Shown here in pieces: positions 11,179-26,714 of a stretch of DNA of 64,000 nucleotides. The stretch comes from Begonia masoniana. Taxonomy: Eukaryota > Streptophyta > Magnoliopsida > Cucurbitales > Begoniaceae. The DNA lies in assembly GCA_022432975.1 (NCBI GenBank), contig CM039508.1, positions 46,651,646 to 46,715,645 on the forward strand. Direction: 5' to 3'. The position numbers were made by a program, and so were the translations under genes. The notes beneath the pieces are model-generated. The model was not told the origin of the DNA and made no database searches. It saw nothing but the letters and a program-made list of their open reading frames with translations. Position 1 is the stretch's first letter, and the number at the start of each line of letters is the position of its first letter.

Positions 11179-12660
11179 TCAAACTCTTAGATTTTGGAGG
11201 GTCCCACCCCAAATATTGAACCCATGTTTCTTCCTCGTCGAGGAAGCAAAATCTCGGATTCGCTTCAGCACGGGGCATCCCGATATCCTTATAGCTTGGA
11301 GAGAAGCAAAATGAATGACTTGGTTACGTCTGCAAAGGCTCTTCAAGTTTGGTAAATCAATCAATTCCAACACTTTTAAACTAGGAAGAGAAAATTCTGC
11401 AAGAAGTTTGCTTTCTTCTCTTTCAACACTTTCGCCACTCTCAGCTCCTACCATATCCTCCAAACCAAGGCAGCTCGTGACACTTATTTCTTCGACATTA
11501 CGGAGGTTGGTCGATACTTCTTCCGGAAACAACTTCTTTAGATTGTCACAGCCATAAATGATTAAGGATTTCAGATTGGAAAATGAGGCAGAATAGAAGG
11601 AAAGCTCTTCCCCTCTCCCGTTTCCAAACAAACTCTGCAGATTGAACATACTTTCTAGAGTTATATGCTCAAGGTTGTGAAGAGGAGAAGAGAGCAATTC
11701 ACATAAACTAATCACATGTTCATCGGGTCTAATTTTCAGCCGCTGAATGTCACTGGGTAGCTTTGGGAATTTGCTTCCGCACGTTCCTGCGCTGTCTTTG
11801 ATTATTTTGTATCCAAAACAGACATATTTTTCGGCAAAGTAATTAACCTTATCAATCGAGTCAATGTATTGATGTCCTAATGTGAGAACATAGGCAGTGA
11901 GTCTTGATCTACTTGTTTCCATGTGTTCAACGAAGGCCGAAAATTTACTGACATCATGAAAATGGACAACCAAATGTTCCAACATGTTTAACAACATTAA
12001 CTCCTGCACATCCATGTCAGACGAGATCCCCAAATATAGTAGAGCAGTCAGCTTACGAACAACACCAACACCAATCATTTCAATGTGTGTTCCGTAAAGG
12101 ACACCAGCACCAATCATTTCAATGTGTGTTCCGTAAAGGTTGAGGTATCTCAAATTTATTAGATGGTGCAAACCTGACGGAACTTGCGCTATTTGCGTAT
12201 GAAATAAGTCGAGTCTCTCCAAAGAAGTTAGTTTTGCCAAAGACGGCAAACTTACCAAGTGTATGCATCTTCTGAGTATCAAGGAAGTAAGCTTCCTCAA
12301 AATATGTCTCCACTCACGTATATCATTACATTCTCTCATGTTTTTGGCTAATGTAATTATTCCAAGCAGCAAGCCTGCACATTCTTTAACTACATTTGTG
12401 GCTGTCTCACTTATGCCATGGGGTATCCCATGCCCTACTCGTTCGATGAATAAGGTCCAAGAATCTTCTTCAGAAAGAGGTTCCACTTCGATTGTCTTTT
12501 GACAATACATTTTGTGACAAACAGGATTCGATCGGGACGTCAAAACCAATTTACACCCAGTTTTTGTTGGAATCCCCACCTTACTCAACTCAAAATTTGT
12601 CCACATATCATCTTAAAACAAGAATTGCTCCGAGTAAACTAAGAATTTTAATGAAAAATT
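11179..12660 (-). pseudogene. CC-NBS-LRR (RPS2/At4g27190-like) resistance gene, truncated and broken
   Basis: The open part (11179-12606, 475 aa) starts within the NB-ARC domain. A kinase-2 remnant, DDMW, is preceded by a stop and a frame change near 12610. Then come GCKLVLTSRS (RNBS-B), IEVEPLSEEDSWTLF (RNBS-C-like) and ECAGLLLGI, where the conserved GLPL is GLLL. The sequence then jumps from EWRHIL straight into leucine-rich repeats, so ARC2 with its MHD motif is missing. The LRR part has a small tandem duplication (YGTHIEMIG twice) and an intact-looking C-terminal end. No coiled coil or P-loop is found upstream. Intact relatives are cytoplasmic immune receptors of about 900 aa; this copy cannot bind nucleotide normally. 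The long LRR frame could still be transcribed. Confidence 0.85.
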
Positions 12661-12698
12661 TAACGGGAGGGTTTAAATTGTAAACGGTATATACGATA

Positions 12699-13530
<832 letters not shown>

Positions 13531-13628
13531 AGAATCAAAGTACAGGGTTCGGTTTGCTGGTTTTTTTAGTACAGGGGCTGAATTGAAAAAACGTGTATAG
13601 TACAGGGTTCAAATTGATAATTACCCTT
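13531..13628. repeat. End fragment of the foldback element family
   Basis: From 'agaatcaaagtacagggttcgg' (in two parts) to 'gataattaccct' this matches the right arm of the foldback element at 41985-42835 (its last ~100 bases). The other arm is absent, so it is a truncated copy or an insertion that lost its left end. Confidence 0.75.
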
Positions 13629-14030
13629 TATTTTTTGTATGAAATGATTAGAAATTACGGGCAAGTAGACCTTCAAAGAGTATTCTCTCTTCTTGTTAAA
13701 CAAGTAGAAGAAAATATCAAACTGGCCGACACAAGTGATAGAACAATGAATGGTTCGAATGATTTTAAATCTTGCTAGTCTTCGAGTGGTAAAAGTAGAG
13801 GAAGAAGACGAAGGAAACTCCATTGGACATGGAACTTATTTTGTTGGTCCGGCTAACACTTGTCCTTGTTTAAAATTGGACAAGACAAGAATTTAGTGAT
13901 TGCATCAAAATACCAAGATAAACTTATGCGTAAATAAGAAGGCTTACAGAAAGCTGCTCGTGGACATCATCCCCACACGGTTATTACATTTTTGTGATTT
14001 TCGCACAGTGATTGGGCTCATAATTGAGCA

Positions 14031-15716
14031 TTAGGCATAGAGATGAAGAGCAAGGCGTGGTTTTGCGTAAATATCGAGTGGCGTTTCCTTAATGCTAGTA
14101 ATACCTAGCCTCTCGCGCATGTCCAAAGCTTCTTCTGAGGACGTCGATATTTCGAACCCATGCAACAAAGCTGCCATTGAAAGCAGCGTAGTTTGCAGAG
14201 CCAACGAAATACCAGGGCACATTCTTCGCCCACTTCCGAATGGCATGAACTCATAATTCTTACCTCTCACATCCATATCCTTGTGGGTAGTCAGAAATCT
14301 CTCCGGTTGGAACTCCTCCGGTTCCTTCCATACTCTCGGGTCTCTATGCATCTTCCACAAGTTGACCATTAGACGTGTTCCCGCCGGAATGTGGTGGCCT
14401 GGCAATGGTGCAGTCTTCCATGGATTCATGGGGAACCGCCAGTGGGGCGACCGGGTACAGGCGCATGCCCTCTTTTATGATAGCATTCAGGTAAACCAAG
14501 TTTTTGAGATCAGATTCATTTACCTGTCTTTTATTCCCAACTTGTTCGTCTAGCTCAAGTTGGGCTTTTTTGAGGACTCGTTTGTTTTTCAAAAGCAAAC
14601 AAAGTACCCATGTCATCGTTCCGGTCGTTGTGTCTGAGCCACCTGTTATGAGAGCCTACAAATAAAATGAAATCTTAGTTCTCGTGATTTTTTGTAGACG
14701 AAGAAAGATTTAACGATGAACGAATACTATTTAGTCATGTTCATTCGTACCCAGCAAGTAGCTTTGATGATTCTATCAGAGTCATGATTGCTGGAGGAAT
14801 CATCTCCACTACGATCATCACCGTAGAAAAGAGACAACATGATATCCATAAAATCTTGCTCGGTTTTAGACTTCTCCCCTTTTCTATTCCGCTTATGCTC
14901 TTGAAGCCATTTTGTAACGAGTTGATCCAGTTCTTCCGCCGTCTTTTTCATAGCCTTCTCAAACCCTCCCAAATCCAACCATCTCAGAAATGGAAAATAA
15001 TCGGCTGGCACAAATGCTCCCGACAGATCAAAGAGATCCCTAATGACTCGTCGACTCTGGTCCATTGTTTCACCTGTAAAAGCCTCTGTGAATCTCTTTC
15101 ATACAACCATCCTAAATATCATGTTCAGAGTGACATCCCCAAACCACCTCTTCATCTCCACCTTGACTCCGTCTTCACAGTCTCTCTTCCTCACCCAAGA
15201 ATCGTACATCTCTCTAATGGATAGCCGAATCTCGGATTCTCTTATGTGCGTGTGCATCCCTAGACTGTGGTTCGAAAGTAACTGGACGGTAGATATTTTT
15301 CGCACTTGGCGCCAGACCGGTCCATAAAGGCTGAAAGCTATCATGGTGTAGTCGTAGCCTATGAGCTTAAAGGCTAAGTACTTTGGACGAGTGGCGAAAT
15401 TTAGATCGTTTACGGTAAAACACTCTTTGGCAATCTCCCAATCGCTAACTATCAGAGTTTTATGAACACCCAATCGCATAATAAAGACGGGTCCGTATTT
15501 GTCAGCCATATCTGCCAAGGTCAAGTGAGGTGGTTTTATCCCTCTTAGCAGGTGGATGTGACCGATCAATGGCCACGCGCCGCCAGCTTCCGGTGGTTGT
15601 CTCTTCCGATTGAAGCTCCTCCGTATCTTTATCAGAGAGAAGAGAACCAACAGAGATGAGAGAGCTCCGACCATGGCTGTTGTTGAAGACGAAAGAGAGA
15701 GCTCCATCATCTCCAA
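14031..15716 (-). pseudogene. CYP82 tandem duplicate, inactivated
   Basis: Structure and sequence parallel the intact copy at 8073-9758: exon 1 14751-15716, exon 2 14031-14655, same phase-0 intron. Two lesions are visible. A GGA-to-TGA change creates a stop after …FRMVV near 15099 (residue ~206). One added base in exon 2 near 14399, in the CTIAGHHIP region, shifts the frame before the heme loop. GGSDTTTG, ExxR (KEGMR), FQPERF and FGSGRRMCPG are still encoded once both breaks are allowed for. High identity to the sister gene and conserved splice sites point to a fairly recent duplication. The duplicated block also includes 3' flank and part of the 5' flank. Confidence 0.92.
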
Positions 15717-16795
<1,079 letters not shown>

Positions 16796-17029
16796 ATCAC
16801 ATTTAACAAAACACGGGTCATTGTTATTGATAGAGGTATAACAAAGATCACAATAGACCATATAATTAATACAAGCACTATATTTAATGAACTAATTCCA
16901 ACAATCCACAAATGCAATGAAATCAAATCAAGCGACGGAAGAATTCAGCAAACAAGCCAGGCATTCTGTAGAAGAAAACTAAGCTAAAGAGTATGGCTAC
17001 CATCACCTCCCCTCGGCCCTCCCCTAGAC

Positions 17030-19831
17030 TCATTTATACGTTCCCATGCCGACTCCCGTCTCTCCGGTGCCACCGTACGGCTGAAAGCTATCTCTGGCGC
17101 GGGAATAGCAAACATAGTAGACTTCAGAAACTATAGCCGTGAAGAACACAAAAGCCGCTCCCGCTGCAAAAACTCCCCTCCTCACAACTTCGCAAGAGGG
17201 GGGATTTTCATTGAATATGGTCCTGTACTTTGTGTGGTAGGCATTCCTCACGGATCCCGCCAATAAACACACCTCCGCGATGAAGAAACACACCCTGATA
17301 AATATAAATCAAACCTGTTTTAAACTAAAATAACATCTTTCAAATTTCAAACTCAATTACATGAAATTGTAGATGTATTATTGCCCGTGTTAAAAAAATG
17401 TATAAATTATTAAATTATTTTCAATCCACAGAATTATTTATTAGAATGTCGGTAGTTTATCATAGTATTATAGTCAAATGTCATACATTTGAATGTTAAG
17501 AAAGTCAAAATTAATTCCATTTTAAAAAATCCACATGTAAAAATCGATAAAAAAATATTAAATTATTCTCAACCTGCAAATTTAAAGTATTGAAATTATT
17601 GACAACTTTTCAGATAAAATGACATTTACCAGCAGATTATGAAGAGAACAACAGAACAGGCCCTCGAACCTCCAGGATTTAAAGCCTTTCCGCAGCAAAA
17701 GCAACGACTAGCCACCATTACGAGGACTTGACTCATCATCAGAAACAAGAATGCTCCAACACCAAATCCAGTTGAGATATCTGAGTCATAAACGCAATAC
17801 GTGTGTTGTTTTTCTTTATCCGGGGTTATCGTGGCCTGCAAGAAAATATCGGCAAGCAAAATCAGACTGGGAAAATGTTTGTCAAACTCGTACTGCATAA
17901 AAAAATAAACCGTCATCTTTTTACAAGAAAATCAAGTTCAAAGATTGATGTAAAACGAGATAGTTATTAAAATTTTTATGCTATTTTAATTTTTATCTTT
18001 TATTTCGGTCATATGTATAAGGTCTTAAGTTGTAGTTTGAGTCTAGTTTTGTCTAAGTGTCTAGTGGGCTTTAGTCATAAGGCTTAGTTGTTACTTAATA
18101 ATTGTTCAAGTGTCATATGAGTTTTAGCCAAGTTAGTAAGACCATGTTGGAGCCTATAAATAGCTCCCTTGGTGGTCATTTCGAAATAGTTTTTTTGAAT
18201 ATCAAATTTTTGAAAAACTCCTTATTGAGAGCTTCTACTTCCTTCTTTGTGAACTCGATAAAAAACCACAAGGCTACTCGGTGAGCCAATCCGTGCAAGT
18301 AAGTATAGAGCTCTTGTTCATTTTTGTGGTACCTATCAAAGATGAGTGTTGGCTATTCTTCAAGTGTTGGTGAGTAATATCCAATACTTGTTGATCAAAT
18401 TCATCTTCACTCTGGTGGTACCTATCCGACCATGAAGTTGGAGATATCGTTCCATTGAGCACGAGTTGGTGTGTTCTTCGAAGAAGAACATTTAAATTTC
18501 TTGCTGCAAGTCATAGAATCAAGGATTTAATTAAAAATCATCTCATCCCATTTTTCACCCCACATTGCACCAGCTCACTCGGCACCGCGTGCGTTCAACT
18601 TGCTACTGCCTCGGCGCCGTGTGTGTTCAATCTGTGTGCATCACGCCACGCCCCTGCTATCCCATCGCGCGTCGTTCGCGGGCGCACTCTCGCCCACCCT
18701 TCCCCACATTTACTCAAACTCCCACGTTAGTCAACCCTCTCTTATTGTCATGTCACACATCTTCAAGTCACAACTCTTCATGTCATACCCCTTCATGTCA
18801 CACCCTTCCACATCTCACCCCTTCATCTAAACCCTTAATCTCCCAACCTTATCCCTCCTCTCCTTTTGGGCCTATCACTTTTTCCCTCCATCTTCTAACC
18901 TATCCTCTCTATGAGTAGTCCCCTTTCCCCCTCCCCTATACTCCTTTTGTTTTTGCATCAAAGATGCATGTACTAAGACACATGAAACAGCTATTGCTAG
19001 ATCTACTGCGGCTCTGGTGAAGTCTTTTATCCAAGAGCATCAATATGGAAGATGAGGAAACTTAATGCGCAATTACTAACAATTTTCATAACTGTTTGCA
19101 CATTATTCAAATAGAAATGATAATTTTCAATATGACACTGCATATAATTTGTTTCAAGAGAGAAGAACCTTCATACTCCGCAGATTTTAATTTCTTCGTT
19201 GCAGTTGAATAGAACAGCATAATTCCATCATCAAATAAGCTCAGGTTTCAGAATAAAACAAATAAAATTACCAATTTAGGGCGAAAAGAAATATGCTGGA
19301 TCTCAAATTCAGCTGGACAAACCATTTCCTAAAGCTTCTACATCGATGTTGAAGCATAAATTTGCACTTAGCAAGTATATTATGGTTTTCCCCATTGCAA
19401 AATAGCTAAAAAAAAAGTTTAATGTAGAATTTGGATAGTAACTCAAACTCAGGGAACTAAACGAATTAAGTATTTCTAAATCCCAGTACATCGAATAAGC
19501 AGAATCCAAACTAGCATTTCTAGCAAGAGTGCAGTATTTTGTTATTTGTTTTCAAGCAAGAGAGAGGTATTTATATTTGAGTATTCATATTTTCAGGAAA
19601 CCCTAAGCAGGATATAGTAAAATAAAAAAACCCAGAAGAAAAATAAATATTCAACCAACTTCGAAGCAAAATCAAGATATTTCACAAAGCAAAGTAAAGA
19701 TAGAGTGCTTGATTTCAGAAACAGAGACTTGAGAAACTCACAGTGCTTCTTCTTCGTTCCGCAGCAATGGCCAAGCCGAAAGCAATAACATCGAAGAGGA
19801 AGACTATAATCAGTACCAGTTTAGAAGCCAT
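17030..19831 (-). CDS. DUF1218 family membrane protein
   Basis: Three exons give 186 aa: 19742-19831, 17630-17835 and 17030-17294, all with GT-AG borders and matching phases. Exon 1 encodes a hydrophobic start (MASKLVLIIVFLFDVIAFGL) ending in AERRRST, which joins exon 2 at ATITPDKEKQ. The rest shows a conserved Cys (TYCVY), a helix from FGVGAFLFLM, the cysteine cluster RCFCCGK, a helix around VVLFIICWVCFFIAEV, an ESCEVV-like NPPSCEVVRRGVF, and a last helix before YYVCYSRA. Four membrane segments, paired cysteines and length fit plant DUF1218 proteins. Some members (MWL, DEAL/VCC types) affect lignin deposition or leaf and vein symmetry; the role here is not known. The first intron is 1.9 kb and holds repeat-like sequence. 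Exon 1 was placed by splice sites and family resemblance. Confidence 0.87.
17990..18960. other. Repeat-like insert within intron 1 of the DUF1218 gene
   Basis: The stretch differs from the AT-rich intron around it. It has a TATA-like 'cctataaata' at 18153-18162, a CG-rich patch at 18560-18720, and a 'tcatgtcaca' simple repeat near 18750-18830. This could be an LTR or leader of a retroelement, but I find no target duplication or coding motif. Confidence 0.35.
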
Positions 19832-21840
19832 TGATAACCTTCAGACCTTCCCAGATCTACCTCACTCAATAGTCACTCTCTCTCTATCTGGAATCCAATC
19901 TCTCTATAGATCTCAGAAAAATACACACCCAATTAATAAATAGTGAAGACGAAGCTAGAGAAAATTAGGTACACAGCATTTGATGATTGATGGCCATGGA
20001 AAAAGAGCTTCATACTAGTGGCGAGCCGACGAGTCTCTTGCCACTTTTTCGAAATTCCCAATATACCCTAATAGTTTAAGAGGATAAAATATAGAATAAG
20101 TTCAATTCAGGACATTTTTGTTAATAAAATAACTCTTAAATTATTTTCTTTAATAAATTCAACTTTTATATTTAGTTTTTTTTTTTTGGTTAAAATAGAG
20201 AGCGAGTATCTAGAAAAAAGAGCGGGTGTTCGCTTGCATCACCATTCGCTCTTAAAGATCGTCAGTTACATTGCACTTTTCAAACAAAAATCAAATTTTC
20301 AGACGTCCCCCCGGAAGCCTCCATCTAAAATATTTTTCCTATTATGTTTTTATTTTTGGGTTTTCACATTAAACCGTAGAAGTCTGTTATGGAATCACAT
20401 CGGACGTCTTGTCCTATTAAAAGGCGACTCATAACGATTTTTAACAAAAACTTTAACGACAAAAGTAAGTTTATTAATAAAGTATAGTTTAAAGGTTAGT
20501 TTGTTAACAATCATAATATTGTCATTATCTCAAAGTTTACGATTTTTTTTATCCAATGTATTTTTAATTTTTAAAATCTATTAATTATTTCATTTTGTCT
20601 CGCACTTTTAATTTCTTAAGAAAAAATTTTTCAGTCTATATTTTAATATAATCTCATTGTTAAATTTAACGAGAAATATACCGTGATAAACTTAATTACA
20701 GTAAATCAAATCTTATTTAATTACGTTAAACTAAGAAATGCTTAATTTAAAAAATAATTGAATCGTAACGAAATTAAAAATTAAAAATTAAATATGCTGT
20801 CTGACCTAAATAAAAAAGAATATTTAGAAATAAAAAGGAAATTAAATTAAAATTGTATAGTTCAAAGCGAAATAACAAGAATTAAAGAATATATTTTATT
20901 TAAAACATATTATATAGTTTTTTTCTAAAATCAAAATTTAAACAATCGAGGGTGATGTTGTCATTTGACATATTGTCGTTAGTCAATGTGGGCTTAGTGT
21001 ATGAGCCGAAATGGTTATATGTTGTTTTCATCTCCGTAAAGTTTCACACAATCCAACGGCTGATCTGAGAACTTCTAGGACAGATCAACGGACACGATTC
21101 ACCAATTCTCTTTCTCGATACCCAACTCTCCTTTGATTTTGATTATCAAAAATTTTAATTTATTTAATTTATAGTTAAAATTAATGTTAGATTTAGTGTC
21201 TTATTCTATTAAAATCGAATATTTTAAAAATATTAAAATAAAACAATAAATATAACATTATTATTATTATAATAATGAGTCACGCTCCTTCCGTGTATAC
21301 ACATCATCTCGTGTCCAATGACAGGGTGACATGTCACACAGGAAGACCTTTTGTCTCCCTATCTATCTTATCTCTGTATTGACCAGCAACATGGGCCCAC
21401 TGCAATATCCCATTAAATCATGTTTGAGGAAGAATGTAAACTTGATTATTTACTGGTTAGATTAGTCCAAATGCATCGGATTTAAAAATTGGAGGTTCTG
21501 TTTGATAAAACAAAATAGTTATAGGGTCTGAATCTATAAATGACGAAAATTTTAGAATATAATTTCACTTTATTCAAAATTATATATGAATTCACAACAG
21601 GAAATGAGGACTTTTACAGAGTTTTATGATCACACAATCAATACAAAGGAGAAGCAAACCAGAAAAATGTGTAAAAATCTCTGCACAAGATGAATATAAT
21701 AGAACACACCAGACCCAGAAGAGCTGCAATCTGGCTACAATGGCAGCAACAGAAGAAACTTATCTGGACATCAAGAACTGCTAATGAAGGAGTAATCAGA
21801 GAAGAAGAACAGAGGATGGATATCAATCTGTTGGAGTGTT
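19832..21840. other. Intergenic region with the likely DUF1218 promoter
   Basis: Sequence just above 19831 would be the DUF1218 5' UTR and promoter; pyrimidine-rich tracts are present (19870-19910 region) but no clear TATA box. The rest is AT-rich. 20430-20510 resembles the repeat family at 27820-28690. No other gene is seen. Confidence 0.5.
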
Positions 21841-24800
21841 TCAGGTTTTCTTGCCGAACAGAAGAAGCTTTCTGAATCCTTTAGTTGATTTCGGAGAGTT
21901 TTCTTCGCTCATCCATTTCTTCCTCGAGTTGATTACTCCATTACTAGGCGGAGTGGTCGAGCTTTCTACCGTAGAAATCACCGGCGAATCCGGAAAGTTC
22001 TCATTTGCATTGTTTTCTTCTAAAGCTTTTCTGGGTGATACCACAAATTGCAGACTGTTTTCATGGCTGGAAATTGTTTTCTCTTCATCAACAGGCGTAG
22101 ATAGTTTAGATCTAGAGTCATCGCCATCCAACCGATCTGACGGTGGAAGACGATCTTCAGCGCGAATAGACGAACCCGAAATGAGCGAATCGGAATTCTT
22201 CTCGGGTAAAGATGGAGTGTTCACCTCCTTAATATCTCCCCTATCATTAAGAGAATCAGTAAGTTGAGGTGTATGAATTGCTATCTCTTCGGTTGTTTTG
22301 TTTTTTACCTCGACGTCAGAAACCGAAGAACGAGATCGAATCAAAGTCTTTGAGTCGTTTACTGAATCCGAAGAGATTTCTTTGGCAGAAGCTAATTTTG
22401 AGATTGATTTCTTCGGCTGCGACTGCCTGGATTGAGTTTCTGTCGGCACTTTACTAGCAGTCGAGAGGCGATCGATGGAGCTCCGAAGAACGGGCTTTGG
22501 CAGCAACTTCTTAGCTTCTTTGGTTGGTGATTGAGTTCTCAGACTCTCATTTTTTATAGAATTCACAGGAGTTCTAGAAGTTGCAGACCCACTTCCACCG
22601 CTTCTCTCTGCAATTCTTTTCTGCCTTTGATTGTGCAACTCTTCCAGTCTCTTTCTATTCTCTTCTTCCTACGGTCAAGAGAGAGAAACTAAGCTAAAAT
22701 GTATAAAAAATGAAATAGAATAGTTAATTACTAAGAATACAGACTAAATGCTAAAAGTGCAGAGAATTTGAAGATAAAAAATGGCTGCAAAAGCAGAGAA
22801 CTTCAGAAATGGTGGAATAAGATTAAATCCAAGTAATTTACCTTCTCAGCTTTGCTCTTCTGAGGTGTAGTTTTACTTCCAGGAGGCTGCTTCTTGATTC
22901 TCGACGTAATTTCGGGCCTCGTCTTCCCGAGAGAACCTGCAACTCTAGATCTTCCATCTTTACTCAAAACTTTCCCACCAGAAGTACCGTTATTTTTACT
23001 AGTACTCTTCGAATCATCGGAAGCCAGATGATCCTCGGGGATCGGTTTCTTTTTTTGGCTCAAAATATTATTTTCGTGATCCATTTCCGGAGTCCAGGAG
23101 AGAGTGGCATGATCGGCGGAAGAGTCTCGTTCGAGAATCATGTAAAGGTCATCAGGTTCAAAATCAACTGGCTTAGATTCTTGGAAGCTTTCTACTTTTT
23201 CAACAGGTCCAACAATGTCTGAAACCATGCTTATGTCCATCGTCGAAAAAGAATCTGGGCGATCATCGCTCAAACGAGTTTGAATCATGAACGAATCGTC
23301 GACCAGTACATCTCTCTTGGTACTATGAAAACTGTCGAAAACTTCCGGCCGTGAATTTTCGTATTGATTTGCCTGTTCATCTTTAATGTTCTTGCCGATA
23401 AACAACTCTCCTTGCTGGCGTTTGATTATGGAGGATTCAGAGGCATAATCAGACAGAACAGCATGTGAATAACCTCCCGTTTCTCCATCTTTCTGGGAAA
23501 ATAACAATTCTTCATAAGTGGCGTCTCTTGTTTTCCTAATTGGATGGACATTTTCACCATTTTCGAAGCTTTCAATGGGAGCTCTTCCTTCTTTGCCCAT
23601 ACTTCTATCCATCACGACAAACGAATCAGATGAAACCTCTCTTTGCTTCATTACTTGCTCGGATTCCATGTCGAACGGTGAGGAGCTTCCGATATATCTT
23701 TTAGTCGGAAAATGATCCTCCTGAATCTGGAAAGAGGTCAGCTCTGATCTTGAACTTTCTTCATCTCTCATCAGAAGATTTTGGAAAGCACCCCAATGGT
23801 TATTCACCTTTTCTCCCTCAGATTTATCCACAGCAAGATTTTTCATCTCCTTATCCGCAGAATCATCGAGCATGACCGACCCGTTTTGTTTCTTACCACG
23901 ATGTCTGTTCGATTTGTGTTTTCTCTCCAATGTCCCAACAGCTTGTTCCACTTTCTGTTTGAGAGAATCTCCATCTATGTAGTCACTCTCGCCGGACGAA
24001 TTCTCTTCGGAGAAACTGCCCTTTTCGCCATCTTTCGAAGAAGTGATGTAATTAATATTGCGAATAACAACCTTTCTCGAGGATTTCTTTCCATGCTTTG
24101 TCTTATTCGCTTTCGTTGAAGACTGCTTTTTATCATTTTGAAAAAACTCTTCTGATTCGCTTTCAGAGCTGGAGTCGCTGGCTTCAGTGGAACCATCTTG
24201 TTCGGCCGAGTCATTGACTTTCTTTTTATTTCTATTTGATTTGAGATTTTGACGATGATTCGATTCTCGGTCGTGTACAAGACCGTTGTCTTCGCCATTG
24301 ATCGGCCATTGCATGCCTGCATAATAAGGAGGAGCCAACTGCATGCCAGGAAAGAGGTATGGAGGCATTTGAGGATATAAAGGGCCCTGAAAATTCTGCA
24401 TGTACTGGGGCAGATGATTTGGCCAAGCCATTGTTGGTTGAGCTTTTCCATCAGCAGATATAACTGGAGCTGGTTTTGGTAAGGTTCCATCTGTATTTAT
24501 TTTGGAGAGAAATATGAGTTAATAGTCTATAGAAGATAAAAACAACTCATTTCATGATAAAATTTGTTAAATGTCTCATGCATTTTAACCCACCATATTT
24601 GCTTTGATGCACTCGATTTTACACGCACACGCGATTTTTTCATCGATTTCGAACACAAAATTTAATTAAATTGTCTTATAGTCTTCGAAATCGACAAGTG
24701 ATATTGAGTGTGTGCGAAAAATCAAGTGAAAAAGTAACCATAGTAGGTTAAAATGGACATCTGACAAATTGCATCAAGGTATGAGTTATTTTGATAACCA

Positions 24801-26714
24801 ACCAAATCACATGACCAATTTTGTTCAAAAAAATAGTTTACGATGCCAGTAATCACTGATCCTTAAGTTAAAAAATAAACTGCATTTCACCTTTTTTTTT
24901 AAATTATCTTAAATGGCTATTAAAATAAGCAAATTTATAAGCATGATCTAACAGTGTCAGTTGGATTGAGTAAATTTATTATAGCACCTTGTCATTAGAA
25001 AGTTCAATGGTAGGTGAATTCAAGTAATGCTCAATAAAATGGATTTCCCAAAGAAAATGAAAATCATTAAGAACAATCCATGACCGTACCTTGATTCGCG
25101 TCCACACTTGCAGCCGATTCGGATCCATCCAGACCATTAAAGGCAAGACTCCTCTGAGTAGTATCATAATCTTCACCCGCAAGTATGATTCCGGAATTCC
25201 CTGAGTATGGAAATGCCGACTGAGAGCAAGCCTGCATTGCTGCTATTTCATCAATCCATTGCCTTTCCTTGTTCTTTTTTGTGCACAAATCCATGAAGTT
25301 TATGCATGCTTCCCTACATGATCCGAAACATTCGTCTTTTATCTTCGTACATAAGAGTTTCTATGTAAGATCGAAAAGGAAAAAAAAAAATTTCCTCCCT
25401 ACAATCGCGTCAAGTAATCAACGAATCAATATACGAGAACCAAACTAGTTTTCGGCTCGGTCTTACCTTAATCGCGCAGCTCCAAAGTCATCAGCAAAAG
25501 AAACAAGATCATCGACATAGTCCAATTCGAAACCCGCCACTAATGCTCGAGCATATGCCATTGCCTGCTCCTTGTGAAGCACTGCTTTCCGTGTCTCGAG
25601 AACTTGGTGAAGACGAGTCCTGTCAGTTAGCCACGGCTGAACGATCAAACCAAAAGAAATCCGGATGGATGAAAATATCATAAATGCAGAATTCAGCTGT
25701 GACTTAAATTTGAAAACAAGATAGAGTACTTGGAATTCTCCTCTGGTGAAGCATCTCCATTGGTTTCATTGGAGTCACCTTTAGACTGAATGCCAAAATA
25801 AAAATTCAATTATCAACATCTGAGTTTCGAAAGTAAGATGGTACCGATTGTTAGTCGCATACCTTGGCTACGGCAGCAGATCGTTTTGAATGGGCATCAG
25901 TGGCTGAATCATTTCCTGCCATAGGTTGAATGATGAGATCTATAAAGTTGTAGCAGCCAGATGCACATAATCTTAATTGTATATTAAGCACTAGTTTGAA
26001 TGCATCAACATATCATAAGCAAATTTATCGAATCTGGCAAAAAGATTTGATTTGAACAAGTTTTGGCAAAAGTAAACCTTCCGATTCGATTGCCGACGAA
26101 CCATTTGATAACTCGTTAGATTGAATCGAAGATTCAATCTGCGAAATTTCTTTCTCTATCGTCACAAATCTCTCGAGAATCTCCGGTGTACTAACGAATC
26201 TTACAAATCTGTAAGCCAACAAAAAGAAAATTTACTAATCATGCAAAACGGAGCTAGAAGATGATCTATCCCCTCAAATCTCAGCCATATGAACATAAAT
26301 AACTCATTATTAAATTGAATGAGTTGAGCAGAGTCAAAATGCAAAGCAAAGACTAACGGGAAAGAACAATCACCGTTGAAGAGTCGCTTTGGTGAACCAG
26401 GAAGCGTCTGAACCAGCCGCCGGACGAAGAGTGATGGAGTAACCGCCTTTGGAAATCTGGTCTTTCGCGCATTTCAAGTGCGTCACAAACGGCTGTAGAA
26501 GCCCGGAGGCCAGTTTCTCCGAAGAACCTCCAATGGCGACGATTACCAGCTCACATCTTCAAAAAACGATTTCGACAAATTAAGCGGAAATATGTTGAAA
26601 CAACAGAAATCAGAAGAAACCCAGAAATTCTAGTGCAGATCTACAGCAGTGGCACCTGGTTCTGGTCGGAGTAAGCTGAAATAGGGCATGATCTAGACGG
26701 GTACTGAAATCCAT
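21841..26714 (-). CDS. CIP7: COP1-interacting protein 7-like protein, complete
   Basis: Nine exons on the minus strand join in frame to 1111 aa: 26656-26714, 26374-26556, 26078-26208, 25863-25915, 25730-25785, 25467-25619, 25090-25313, 22842-24490 and 21841-22668. The N-terminus begins [20 protein letters not shown], typical of the family, followed by [18 protein letters not shown]. Around residues 160-215 is the conserved [20 protein letters not shown], then MDLCTKKN. The long exon 8 encodes an acidic, Ser/Lys-rich, low-complexity region; exon 9 ends in [13 protein letters not shown]. Arabidopsis CIP7 binds the light-signalling repressor COP1 and promotes light-induced gene expression; the same role is inferred here. 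The acceptor of exon 6 was chosen as …TGACAG/GACTCG because the nearer upstream AG gives a stop. The length is close to the Arabidopsis protein. Confidence 0.88.
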
